A stretch of 25,192 nt of DNA from DSBN01 sp041686355 (GTDB lineage Bacteria > Spirochaetota > Spirochaetia > DSM-16054 > Sediminispirochaetaceae), in contig JAWLDZ010000032.1 in the NCBI GenBank assembly GCA_041686355.1, positions 1 to 25,192 of the forward strand, in the 5' to 3' direction. This document shows, piece by piece, positions 1 to 6,700 of this stretch. A program made the position numbers and the translations under genes. The notes below the pieces were generated by a model. The model had not been told where the DNA came from, did not search any database, and saw only the letters and a program-made list of their open reading frames with translations. Position 1 is the stretch's first letter, and every line of letters begins with the position of its first letter.

Positions 1-116
1 CGGCCTATCAAAGGCCCCTCCTGCTCCCCGTCAGAGCTTGTGGGCGGGAACCAGACTCCGCAAACTCCGCACTCCTCATGGAGCTTGTCATCGGCCAGCG
101 GGTTTTCATTCCGCAT
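1..116 (-). CDS. purF: Amidophosphoribosyltransferase, N-terminal part (runs off the left edge)
   Basis: The first 38 codons read from an ATG at 116 and leave the window at base 1. They start MRNENPLADDKLHEECGVCG. PurF makes 5-phosphoribosylamine from PRPP and glutamine, the first step of purine synthesis. The family has a short propeptide removed to expose a catalytic N-terminal Cys in the context EECGVFG; here that Cys would be residue 16 after a 15-residue propeptide, with Cys in place of the usual Phe three residues on. The start overlaps the 3' end of purC by 11 bp, so the two are probably translationally coupled and last in the operon purL-purE-purC-purF. The rest of the protein is not visible. 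Confidence 0.8.
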   Translation of the reverse strand, partial: MRNENPLADDKLHEECGVCGVWFPPTSSDGEQEGPLIG

Positions 117-873
117 AGGAGGCCTTCTCCAGCCGGCCGAGGATCTCGTGATAGGCATCTTCCACCTTGCCCAGATCACGGCGAAAGCGGTCTTTATCAA
201 GCTTTTCGCCGGTTTCGGCGTCCCAGAAGCGGCAGGTATCCGGAGATATTTCATCGGCCAGCACTATTTCTTCAGAATGAGGTTCTTCGGAGTCAGCGGC
301 CCATCCGAACTCGAGCTTAAAGTCTATCAGCCGTACCCCCTGGGCAAGGAAAAAGGGGGTCAGCAGCCCGTTGATCTGTTTGGCGTACCTGTATATCACC
401 TCCAGGTCCTCCCATGTCGCCAGACCCAGGGCTACCGCATGGTAGTCGTTCATGGGCGGGTCGCCCAGGTCGTCGTTTTTATAGGTAAGCTCGTAGACCG
501 GCTCGCTCAGTTCGGTACCCTCGGCAACCCCGAAGCGCTTGGCCATGCTGCCGGCGGTTACATTGCGGATAATCACTTCCAGGGGGATGATCCTGGTTTT
601 CCGGCAGAGCTGGTCCCGGGGACCGGTTTTCTCGATAAAATGGGTTTTCACCCCCTTCCGCTCGAGCAGCTGAAAGATCATCGACGAAATAGCGTTGTTC
701 ATCTCCCCCTTACCGCTGATACTCCCCTTCTTTTCGCCGTTAAAGGCCGTGGCATCGTCTTTGTAATGCATCAGCACCCGCTGGTCGTCCTCAACGGCAA
801 ATAGCTGTTTAGCCTTTCCCTCGTATAACATCTCTCCTAACTTCTCTTGCTGGTTCATTTCTTCCTGGTTCAT
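106..873 (-). CDS. purC: SAICAR synthetase
   Basis: PurC joins aspartate to CAIR using ATP in the cytoplasm, giving SAICAR. The 255-residue product is close to the usual 235-260. The typical start LYEGKAKQLF lies at residues 16-25, and the family blocks KTRIIPLEVIIRN, GSMAKRFG and IDFKLEFG follow, with DEISPDTCRFWD near the C-terminus. The ATG at 873 overlaps the purE stop (ATGA) and has a GGGAGG ribosome site, so I keep it. A second ATG at 831, behind AGGAG, would give the more standard N-terminus and is a fair alternative. The gene overlaps purE before it and purF after it by a few bases, consistent with a coupled operon. Confidence 0.96.
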   Translation of the reverse strand: MNQEEMNQQEKLGEMLYEGKAKQLFAVEDDQRVLMHYKDDATAFNGEKKGSISGKGEMNNAISSMIFQLLERKGVKTHFIEKTGPRDQLCRKTRIIPLEVIIRNVTAGSMAKRFGVAEGTELSEPVYELTYKNDDLGDPPMNDYHAVALGLATWEDLEVIYRYAKQINGLLTPFFLAQGVRLIDFKLEFGWAADSEEPHSEEIVLADEISPDTCRFWDAETGEKLDKDRFRRDLGKVEDAYHEILGRLEKASYAE

Positions 874-1388
874 TCAAATACCTCCCGGTTTTGTGGTTCC
901 CCCAATAGTGCCGCCGCCCGTTCCCGCCGCAGCCGCTGCAACTTTTCTTCTAATTCTCCAGTATCCTCCCGGTCGGCTTGGGGCGGCCGGTCCGACTGCC
1001 CGGCCGCCAGCATCTGCACCGCCAGCAGCCCGGCGTTGAAGCTGTTGTTCACCCCGACCGTGGCCACGGGCACTCCCTTCGGCATCTGCACTATCGACAA
1101 CAGGGCATCCAGGCCGTCAAAGGCGGCCCTGATCGGCACGCCAATCACCGGCTTCACCGTGTGCGAGGCAATCACCCCCGGCAGATGCGCCGCCAGCCCC
1201 GCCCCGGCGATAAACAGCCCGGTACCGCGCTGTACCTGCCCCTCGACATAGGCCTTCAGCTCCTCGGGCATCCGGTGGGCCGACAAAATCCGCGCCTCCC
1301 ACTCCACCCCGCAGGCATCCAGTGCCTCGGCGGCCCCCTTCATCACTTGGGCATCCGAGGAACTTCCCAACACAATCGTCACATGCAT
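870..1388 (-). CDS. purE: N5-carboxyaminoimidazole ribonucleotide mutase
   Basis: PurE moves the carboxyl group of N5-CAIR to carbon 4 of the imidazole, or in class II enzymes carboxylates AIR directly. The 172-residue product has the phosphate-binding GSSSD at residues 8-12, SAHRMPE with its catalytic His near 36-42, and AGAGLAAHLPG near 61-71. The SIVQMPKGVP segment resembles class I, the form that normally works with PurK; no purK is visible here. The last 45 residues are a charged Arg/Glu-rich tail beyond the catalytic domain. The gene starts 10 bp after purL with GAGAGGTG as ribosome site, and its stop overlaps purC. Confidence 0.95.
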   Translation of the reverse strand: MHVTIVLGSSSDAQVMKGAAEALDACGVEWEARILSAHRMPEELKAYVEGQVQRGTGLFIAGAGLAAHLPGVIASHTVKPVIGVPIRAAFDGLDALLSIVQMPKGVPVATVGVNNSFNAGLLAVQMLAAGQSDRPPQADREDTGELEEKLQRLRRERAAALLGEPQNREVFE

Positions 1389-1398
1389 TCTTCACCTC

Positions 1399-4300
1399 TC
1401 ATAAAAAGTACTCTACCCCGGCCCGGAAGAGCCCCTGGTCCTTCCGCCCGGGAACATTGATCGCCACTCCCTCGCCGATTCGCTCGGAATGGCCCATTTT
1501 ACCCAGCACCCTTCCGTCGGGACTGCAGATTCCCTCAATCGCCGCCGCCGAGCCGTTGGGGTTGTCCGGAAACTCCAGGGTCGGCGTACCCTTCGCATCA
1601 CAGTATTGAAAGGCCACCTGCCCCCGGTTTATCAATTTTTCAATTTCTTTTTTTGGGGAAAAGTAGCGTCCCTCCCCATGGCTAACCGGCAGGGTATGGA
1701 CATCCCCCAGCGAGAGGGCCTTTAGCCAGGGTGAGCCCCGGGAAACCGTCACCGTTTTCACCTGACGGGATACATGGCGGCCCACTGAGTTCGGCGCCAG
1801 CGTAGGCATCTGCGGCGAGGGGCTGCGGTACTCCCCGTAGGGCAGCAGCCCCGTGCGCAGCAGCGCCTGGAAGCCGTTGCAAATACCCAAAACCAGACCG
1901 TCCCGCCGCTCCAGCAGATCCGCCACCGCCTCCATTACCGCGGGGCTGCGCAGGACCGCCGCAATGTACTTCCCCGCCCCGGCCGGCTCATCGCCGGCGC
2001 TGAAGCCCCCGGGGAGCATCAGAATCTGGGCCTGCCGAATCTGCCGAGCCAGCTGCTCGATAGACTCCTCCACCTGGGCCAGCTCCTTGTTCCGAAACAG
2101 GAGCAGCTCCGTCTGCGCCCCGGCGGACTGAAACCGGGCCGCCGACTCGTCCTCGCAGTTGGTCCCCGGAAACACCGGCAGCAGCACCCGGGGCACCCCT
2201 ATCCGTCCCCCCGCCCTGAGCCGGGTGCCGGACCGGGGTTGGGGTCGGGGGCGGCGGCGCTCCTTCGAAGCGTGGAGGCCACCACGCTTCGTACAAGTCG
2301 GCCCCTCCGCCGGCTCAGCCTGCAGGGGAAACACTTCGGCCAGGGGTTCCTGCCAGGCCCGCAGCAATTCATCTAAGTGGTAGCCGTCCAGCAGGGGCTC
2401 GGAGGTCGTCCGGCCGAGACGCTGCAGCTGCACCCCCTCCGGCACCGGCGGGAGGGGGCGTGAGGACTTGATTTCCAGTACAAAAGAGCCGTAACGAGCC
2501 TCCCGGGACAACTCGCCCTCGAAGCGGGCACCGATAAAATTGCCGAACGCCATCTCGCTGACCGCCGCCGCCACCCCGCCCTGGCGGATACTGCGGCAGG
2601 CGGCTACAGCCCCCTCGCGAATCAGGCGGTGCAGATACTCCAGGCCGCGGCGCAGCGCCGGCAGCGCGACAATCTGCTCGGCCCCCGGCCGCCCGTCCAT
2701 ATCAACCTGCAGCAGCATCAGCTCGCGACCGGGGGCCTTGAACTCGGGGGATATCACATTTCCCAGCTCTCCGGCAGCCACGGCAAAGGCGGCCAGAGTG
2801 GGGGGAACACTGAGCTCTTCAAAACTGCCGGACATGCTGTCCTTCCCGCCGATAGCCGGGGTACCCAGCTCGATCTGCGCCCGGTAGGCCCCCAGCAAGG
2901 CGGCAAAGGGCTTGCCCCATGTGTACGGGTCCTGTCCCAGGCGCTCAAAATACTCCTGCAGCGACAGGCGTACCCGCCCCGGGTCGGCGCCGGCGGCGAT
3001 TATCCGGCAGACCGCTTCCACCACCGCATTGATGCCCCCCAGGTAGGGGCTGTAGACGGCGGTATCGGGGTTGTAGCCGGCCGCCATAAAGCTGACCGTC
3101 GAGCTTGCCCCGCCGGGTACGGGCAGTTTGGCAACCATCGCTTCGGCGGGGCTCAGGCCGCGGGCGCCGCCGAAGGGCAGCAGCACGCTCCGGGCTCCGA
3201 TGGTCGAGTCGAACTGCTCCGCCAGCCCCTGCTGGCCGGCGCAGTTGAGATCGCGGAAGATCTCTATCCAGCCCCGGGTGCCGGAGGGGTGCCCGGCGGC
3301 GGTCGCTGCAGAGGGCGGCGAGACCGGGGGAGCCGAAATTCGCACTTCCCCATGCCGCGCCGCGCCGCTGCTGTCCAGAAACTCGCGACTGAGGTCTAGA
3401 ATAGCCTCTCCCCGCCAGAACATCCGCAGCCGACCATGGCTGCGCACCACGGCAATCTCCGTCGCGGTGAGGTTCTCCCGGTCAGCCGCCTCGATCAGCC
3501 GCTCCCGGTCGGCCGGGTCGACCACAATCGCCATCCGCTCCTGGGACTCGGAGATGGCCAACTCGATACCGTCCAGGCCGGCGTATTTTTTCGGCACCCT
3601 GTCCAGATCGATGTCCAGCCCCTCGGCCAGCTCGCCCACGGCCACCGCTATTCCGCCGGCCCCGAAGTCGTTGCTCCGTTTAATGCAGGCGGCCACCTCC
3701 GGCCGTCGGAAGTAGCGCTGCAGGGCCCGCTCCTCCGGGGGGTTCCCCTTCTGCACCTCCGCGGCGGCCTCCCGCACCGACTCGCTGTTGTGCCCCTTGG
3801 ACGAGCCGGTGGCCCCGCCGATTCCGTCGCGGCCGGTGGCTCCCCCGACCAGCAGCACGATGTCCCCGGCTTGCGGCCGCTCCCGCCGGACCTGGGCCAG
3901 GGGCACGGCTCCGATTACCGCCCCCACTTCCATCCGCTTGGCCTCGAAGCCGGGATGATAGCACTCACGCACATAGCCGGTGGCAAGGCCCACCTGGTTG
4001 CCGTAGGAGCTGTAGCCCCGGGCCGCCTCGCTGGTGATAACACGCTGGGGCAGTTTGCCCCGCCGGGTTTCGGAAAGGGGCCGGCGCGGGTCGCCGCTGC
4101 CGGTCAGGCGCATCGCCTGGTACACGTAAGCCCGCCCCGAGAGGGGGTCGCGGATGGCCCCTCCCAGGCAGGTAGCCGCTCCGCCGAAGGGCTCGATTTC
4201 GGTGGGATGGTTATGAGTCTCGTTCTTGAACATCAGCAGCCAGTCGGCATCTCCTGCGGGCGTATCGACCCGGATATGCAGGCCGGCGGCGTTTACCTCT

Positions 4301-5208
4301 TCCGACACATCGAGGTCTTCCAGCCTCCCCTCCCGGCGCAGCTCCCGCATCCCGGCCAAGGCCAGATCCATCAGGCTGCACGCCCCGAAGCCGTGGGACC
4401 GCCGAAACAGCCGGTAGCTTTCAACCAGGTGGGGCTGCTGCGGAGCGGCATCGATTTCAACTGAATCGATGCTGGTGGTAAAGGTGGTATGGCGGCAGTG
4501 GTCGGACCAGTAGGTGTCCAAGACCCGCAGCTCGGCCATGCTCGGGTCGCGCTGCTCCTCCCGGCGGAAGTAGCGCTGCATCAGCTCCAGATCGGGCAGC
4601 AGCATGGCCAGCCCCAGTCTATGCTGCAGATGTTCAAGTTCCGGGCGGGAGAGCTGTCTAAATCCGACCAGCTGCTGCACCGGCGCCGGTTCTGAAAGGG
4701 GGAACTCCAGCACCTCCGGAAGAGCATCGCCGGCTAATCTCGACTCTACCGGGTTGACCAGATAAGTTCGGATAGCCTCCAGGCTTCGGCTTGTTCGCCC
4801 AATCCCGTAAAAAAGATATACCCTGGTGGTTTTCACCGGGGCGTAGGGCCGGTCGAGGACGAGACTGACAGCCTGCGAGGCGGCTTCCGCCCGGGCATCG
4901 TATTGGCCGGGCAGGTACTCGACGTTGAGGCGGACATCGGCGGCGGGGAGTTCGCTGGCGCTAAACTCGGCAGAGGTAAAGACCCGTTCGGCAGCGGGGT
5001 CGGAGAAAACCTGGTCGCGGATTTTGGCGAAGCCGTCGGCGCCGGGGTGATAAAAGTCGTAGCACTGGAAAATACGGACTCTTTTCAGGCTCCTAATGCC
5101 CAACTGATAACGGAGGGTCTGCTGTAGAACGTGGGCTTCGCCGTCGAGGCCGGGAAGTTTTTCCACGTACAGCCGGGTTACTGGCGCTGTTGGAATTGCT
5201 TGATTCAC
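1399..5208 (-). CDS. purL: Phosphoribosylformylglycinamidine synthase, single-chain type
   Basis: This converts FGAR to FGAM using ATP and glutamine. At 1269 residues it is the long form in which the synthetase and glutaminase are one chain. The synthetase part has KNETHNHPTEIEPFGG near 330-345 and a second half with GGKDSMSG. The glutaminase at the C-terminus has LLPVFPGTNCEDE, the catalytic Cys in LGICNGFQ and the His/Glu pair in SHGEGR. Overall order suggests the clade typical of Clostridia and spirochaetes rather than the E. coli type. The start is a GTG at 5208 with GGAGGAG five bases upstream. The linker between the two domains (about residues 960-1000) is Arg/Pro-rich and contains a DNA palindrome. 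It is the first gene of the pur operon. Confidence 0.96.
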   Translation of the reverse strand: MNQAIPTAPVTRLYVEKLPGLDGEAHVLQQTLRYQLGIRSLKRVRIFQCYDFYHPGADGFAKIRDQVFSDPAAERVFTSAEFSASELPAADVRLNVEYLPGQYDARAEAASQAVSLVLDRPYAPVKTTRVYLFYGIGRTSRSLEAIRTYLVNPVESRLAGDALPEVLEFPLSEPAPVQQLVGFRQLSRPELEHLQHRLGLAMLLPDLELMQRYFRREEQRDPSMAELRVLDTYWSDHCRHTTFTTSIDSVEIDAAPQQPHLVESYRLFRRSHGFGACSLMDLALAGMRELRREGRLEDLDVSEEVNAAGLHIRVDTPAGDADWLLMFKNETHNHPTEIEPFGGAATCLGGAIRDPLSGRAYVYQAMRLTGSGDPRRPLSETRRGKLPQRVITSEAARGYSSYGNQVGLATGYVRECYHPGFEAKRMEVGAVIGAVPLAQVRRERPQAGDIVLLVGGATGRDGIGGATGSSKGHNSESVREAAAEVQKGNPPEERALQRYFRRPEVAACIKRSNDFGAGGIAVAVGELAEGLDIDLDRVPKKYAGLDGIELAISESQERMAIVVDPADRERLIEAADRENLTATEIAVVRSHGRLRMFWRGEAILDLSREFLDSSGAARHGEVRISAPPVSPPSAATAAGHPSGTRGWIEIFRDLNCAGQQGLAEQFDSTIGARSVLLPFGGARGLSPAEAMVAKLPVPGGASSTVSFMAAGYNPDTAVYSPYLGGINAVVEAVCRIIAAGADPGRVRLSLQEYFERLGQDPYTWGKPFAALLGAYRAQIELGTPAIGGKDSMSGSFEELSVPPTLAAFAVAAGELGNVISPEFKAPGRELMLLQVDMDGRPGAEQIVALPALRRGLEYLHRLIREGAVAACRSIRQGGVAAAVSEMAFGNFIGARFEGELSREARYGSFVLEIKSSRPLPPVPEGVQLQRLGRTTSEPLLDGYHLDELLRAWQEPLAEVFPLQAEPAEGPTCTKRGGLHASKERRRPRPQPRSGTRLRAGGRIGVPRVLLPVFPGTNCEDESAARFQSAGAQTELLLFRNKELAQVEESIEQLARQIRQAQILMLPGGFSAGDEPAGAGKYIAAVLRSPAVMEAVADLLERRDGLVLGICNGFQALLRTGLLPYGEYRSPSPQMPTLAPNSVGRHVSRQVKTVTVSRGSPWLKALSLGDVHTLPVSHGEGRYFSPKKEIEKLINRGQVAFQYCDAKGTPTLEFPDNPNGSAAAIEGICSPDGRVLGKMGHSERIGEGVAINVPGRKDQGLFRAGVEYFL
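2267..2290. repeat. Palindromic element inside the purL interdomain linker
   Basis: Arms GAAGCGTGG (2267-2275) and CCACGCTTC (2282-2290) are perfect 9-bp inverted repeats around a 6-base loop. They fall in codons 973-981 of purL, in the Arg/Pro-rich linker between synthetase and glutaminase, and keep the reading frame open. The 11-mer CCACCACGCTT here (2279-2289) recurs at 6806-6816 in aconitase. This may be a small dispersed palindrome that has entered coding sequence, or chance in a G+C-rich linker. Confidence 0.5.
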
Positions 5209-5507
5209 CTATGCTCCTCCAAGTTTTCTTTGAGCTACTTGTGTGAGGTGCCCCGTACAGACATCCAAATAAGGTTCGAATAAGGCCGTCTAAAATAAAA
5301 AAGCCCCGAACCAAAGCAGGCAGTGTGCCCGCCCCGGTTCGGGGCTCTCCTTCTTAAGCCTGTAGCGGCGGCTTTCGCCTCCCACAGGCCTTTTTCAGCA
5401 GCAGGGGCGCCGGAGCTCTCCCGCAGCCGCGTGTGCAGCACATAGTAACTATGCAATGCTGTGTGAATTAGATTGAGATTAAAAGTAGAATGGCCTTCCA
5501 TGTAGAA
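5209..5507 (-). promoter_or_regulatory. Long structured 5' leader of the pur operon (probable attenuator)
   Basis: About 290 bases separate the probable transcription start (near 5501) from the purL GTG. In RNA sense the leader holds a small CATAG/CTATG hairpin near 5440-5452. Next is a stem GCCTGT/ACAGGC (5358-5389 on the plus strand) capped by a GGC-GAAA-GCC tetraloop, and then a strong intrinsic terminator at 5291-5345. About 70 unstructured-looking bases then lead to the ribosome site. A terminator between promoter and first gene implies read-through control. I could not match the upstream part to a riboswitch class (guanine, ZTP, PRPP/ykkC, glycine and THF were considered). It may be a protein-bound leader or an unknown class. 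Confidence 0.6.
5291..5345 (-). terminator. Intrinsic terminator within the purL leader
   Basis: Perfect 10-bp arms GCCCCGAACC (5303-5312) and GGTTCGGGGC (5336-5345) enclose a second 7-bp stem. In minus-strand RNA they are followed by a U-rich tail (TTTTTTATTTT, bases 5302-5292). It lies about 85 bases before purL with no minus-strand gene upstream, so it acts on the pur transcript itself. Confidence 0.8.
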
Positions 5508-5535
5508 CTATTACATATTGGAGTTTACTTGTCAA
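5508..5535 (-). promoter_or_regulatory. Promoter of the pur operon
   Basis: On the minus strand a consensus -35 TTGACA (5535-5530) is followed 16 bases later by TAATAG (5513-5508). Transcription would begin near 5501 and run through the leader into purL. A TATAAT further upstream (near 5545) lacks a well-placed -35 box. Confidence 0.6.
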
Positions 5536-5574
5536 TACCAATTATACCCATTCTATTTTGATACCCTTGTCAGG

Positions 5575-5604
5575 TTGCGGTTTCCATCATACTGAGCTTA
5601 TACT
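5575..5604 (+). promoter_or_regulatory. Possible promoter of alaX
   Basis: TTGCGG (5575-5580) and TATACT (5599-5604) are 18 bases apart, ahead of an AAAGGAG ribosome site at 5610-5616 and the alaX ATG at 5623. The -35 box is poor, so this is tentative. Confidence 0.35.
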
Positions 5605-5622
5605 TAAAGCAAAGGAGTTCCC

Positions 5623-6336
5623 ATGACCGAAATGTTATACCATACCGATTCATACCTAAAAGAGTTTAGCGCAGTAGTTACTGATATCGACCAAGAAGCA
5701 GGAACCGTAGCCCTGGATCGAACCACCTTCTTCCCGGGAGGCGGCGGCCAGCCCTGTGATACCGGCCGGCTTAGCTATGCCGGCAGTTCGGTGCCGGTGC
5801 TTTCTGCTTCACGCAGGGCGGAACATATTCTGCATCATATCGAAGGGCAGCTGCCTGAGGTCGGCAGTGAAGTACACGGGGAAATTGACTGGGAACGACG
5901 CTACCAGCTGATGCGGACCCACTCGGCGATGCATGTGCTATGCGGCGTTGTGTGGCGTGATTACGGTGCCCAGGTCACCGGCGGCAACATGGATCCCCTC
6001 AAGGGGCGGATGGACTTCGAATTTGAAAACTTTTCCGCCGACCTGGTGCATGAGATCGAGGGGAAAGTGAATGTGGAAATACAGAACGGCCGCAACATAC
6101 AGGCGCGTATCCTTCCCAGAGCCGAAGCTGAACAGATTCCCGACCTCATTCGCACCAAAATCAATCTCCTGCCGGATACATTGCAGGAAATTCGGATTGT
6201 GGAAATCGAGGGACTGGACCTGCAAGCCGACGGGGGAACCCATGTAGCGAACACCAAAGAGATCGGGACCTTCAAGATAGTCGGTCACAAAAGCAAGGGG
6301 AAAATAAATAAGCGACTTAAAATCGAGCTTGTGTGA
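5623..6336 (+). CDS. alaX: Alanyl-tRNA editing protein AlaX, medium form
   Basis: AlaX proteins are free-standing copies of the AlaRS editing domain; they remove serine or glycine wrongly attached to tRNA-Ala. The 237 residues match the medium class, with a glycine-rich FFPGGGGQP loop at 36-44. The zinc site motif is H100-x3-H104 (THSAMH). The second half of the metal site reads DGGTHVANT at 203-211: His207 is kept, but residue 203 is Asp where many family members have Cys. The ATG at 5623 has AAAGGAG upstream. It heads a short plus-strand pair with a DsrE-like gene that begins 13 bases after its stop. Confidence 0.92.
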   Translation: MTEMLYHTDSYLKEFSAVVTDIDQEAGTVALDRTTFFPGGGGQPCDTGRLSYAGSSVPVLSASRRAEHILHHIEGQLPEVGSEVHGEIDWERRYQLMRTHSAMHVLCGVVWRDYGAQVTGGNMDPLKGRMDFEFENFSADLVHEIEGKVNVEIQNGRNIQARILPRAEAEQIPDLIRTKINLLPDTLQEIRIVEIEGLDLQADGGTHVANTKEIGTFKIVGHKSKGKINKRLKIELV

Positions 6337-6349
6337 AAAAGGAGAATTT

Positions 6350-6700
6350 ATGGATAAGAAGTATTGCCTATTTGCGTTTAACGGAGAAATGATGTGTTTT
6401 GTCCATGTCCTGCTGAATGCGCTGGACCTGAACAGCAAGGGATATGAAGTGAAGCTTGTGCTCGAAGGCAGTGCAACTAAACTGATTGCAGATTTTGAGA
6501 AGGAGGAGGCCCCCTTCAGAAAGCTCTACCAGCAATGCATCGAAAAGGGGCTGCTTGACTGCGTCTGCCGTGCCTGTTCCAAGCAGATGGGAACTTTGGA
6601 GCTGGCCCAAAAGAACGGGCTGCCCCTCTGCGACGATATGTCCGGACACCCCAGTATGGAACGATATATAAAAGACGGGTATCACATTATTAGCTTTTAA
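6350..6700 (+). CDS. DsrE-like small cytoplasmic protein
   Basis: The product has 116 residues from the ATG at 6350, which has GGAG six bases upstream; an in-frame TTG at 6329 has no such site. The alternating hydrophobic strands, the LVLEGSATKL strand-turn and the ending DGYHIISF fit the DsrE/TusD-like fold, whose members handle sulfur or act as small cytoplasmic proteins of unknown role. Cysteines at 71, 73 and 76 (CVCRAC) form a tight group that could carry persulfide or bind metal. It is probably co-transcribed with alaX, although no functional link is known to me. Its TAA overlaps the aconitase stop by 4 bp, tail to tail, with no terminator between. Confidence 0.75.
   Translation: MDKKYCLFAFNGEMMCFVHVLLNALDLNSKGYEVKLVLEGSATKLIADFEKEEAPFRKLYQQCIEKGLLDCVCRACSKQMGTLELAQKNGLPLCDDMSGHPSMERYIKDGYHIISF

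Noticed and set aside
40..804. 254-codon plus-strand frame opposite purC
   Set aside because: It is the antisense shadow of purC, with no domain and no ribosome site.
2629..4464. Long plus-strand open frames opposite purL
   Set aside because: High G+C with strong codon bias opens antisense frames. The translations are low-complexity, and purL on the other strand is clearly real.
5358..5395. Plus-strand terminator (GCCTGT/ACAGGC stem followed by five Ts)
   Set aside because: No plus-strand gene lies upstream to terminate. It is better read as part of the minus-strand leader fold.
5390..5430. Possible glycine riboswitch core (GGGAGAG) in the pur leader
   Set aside because: The conserved GCCGAAGG and CAGGCAAAAGGAC elements of that class are missing.
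5235..5501. An 88-codon minus-strand frame in the pur leader
   Set aside because: Its start lies at or upstream of the likely transcription start, and it runs through the terminator hairpin. The product shows no recognisable domain or attenuation-type codon run.
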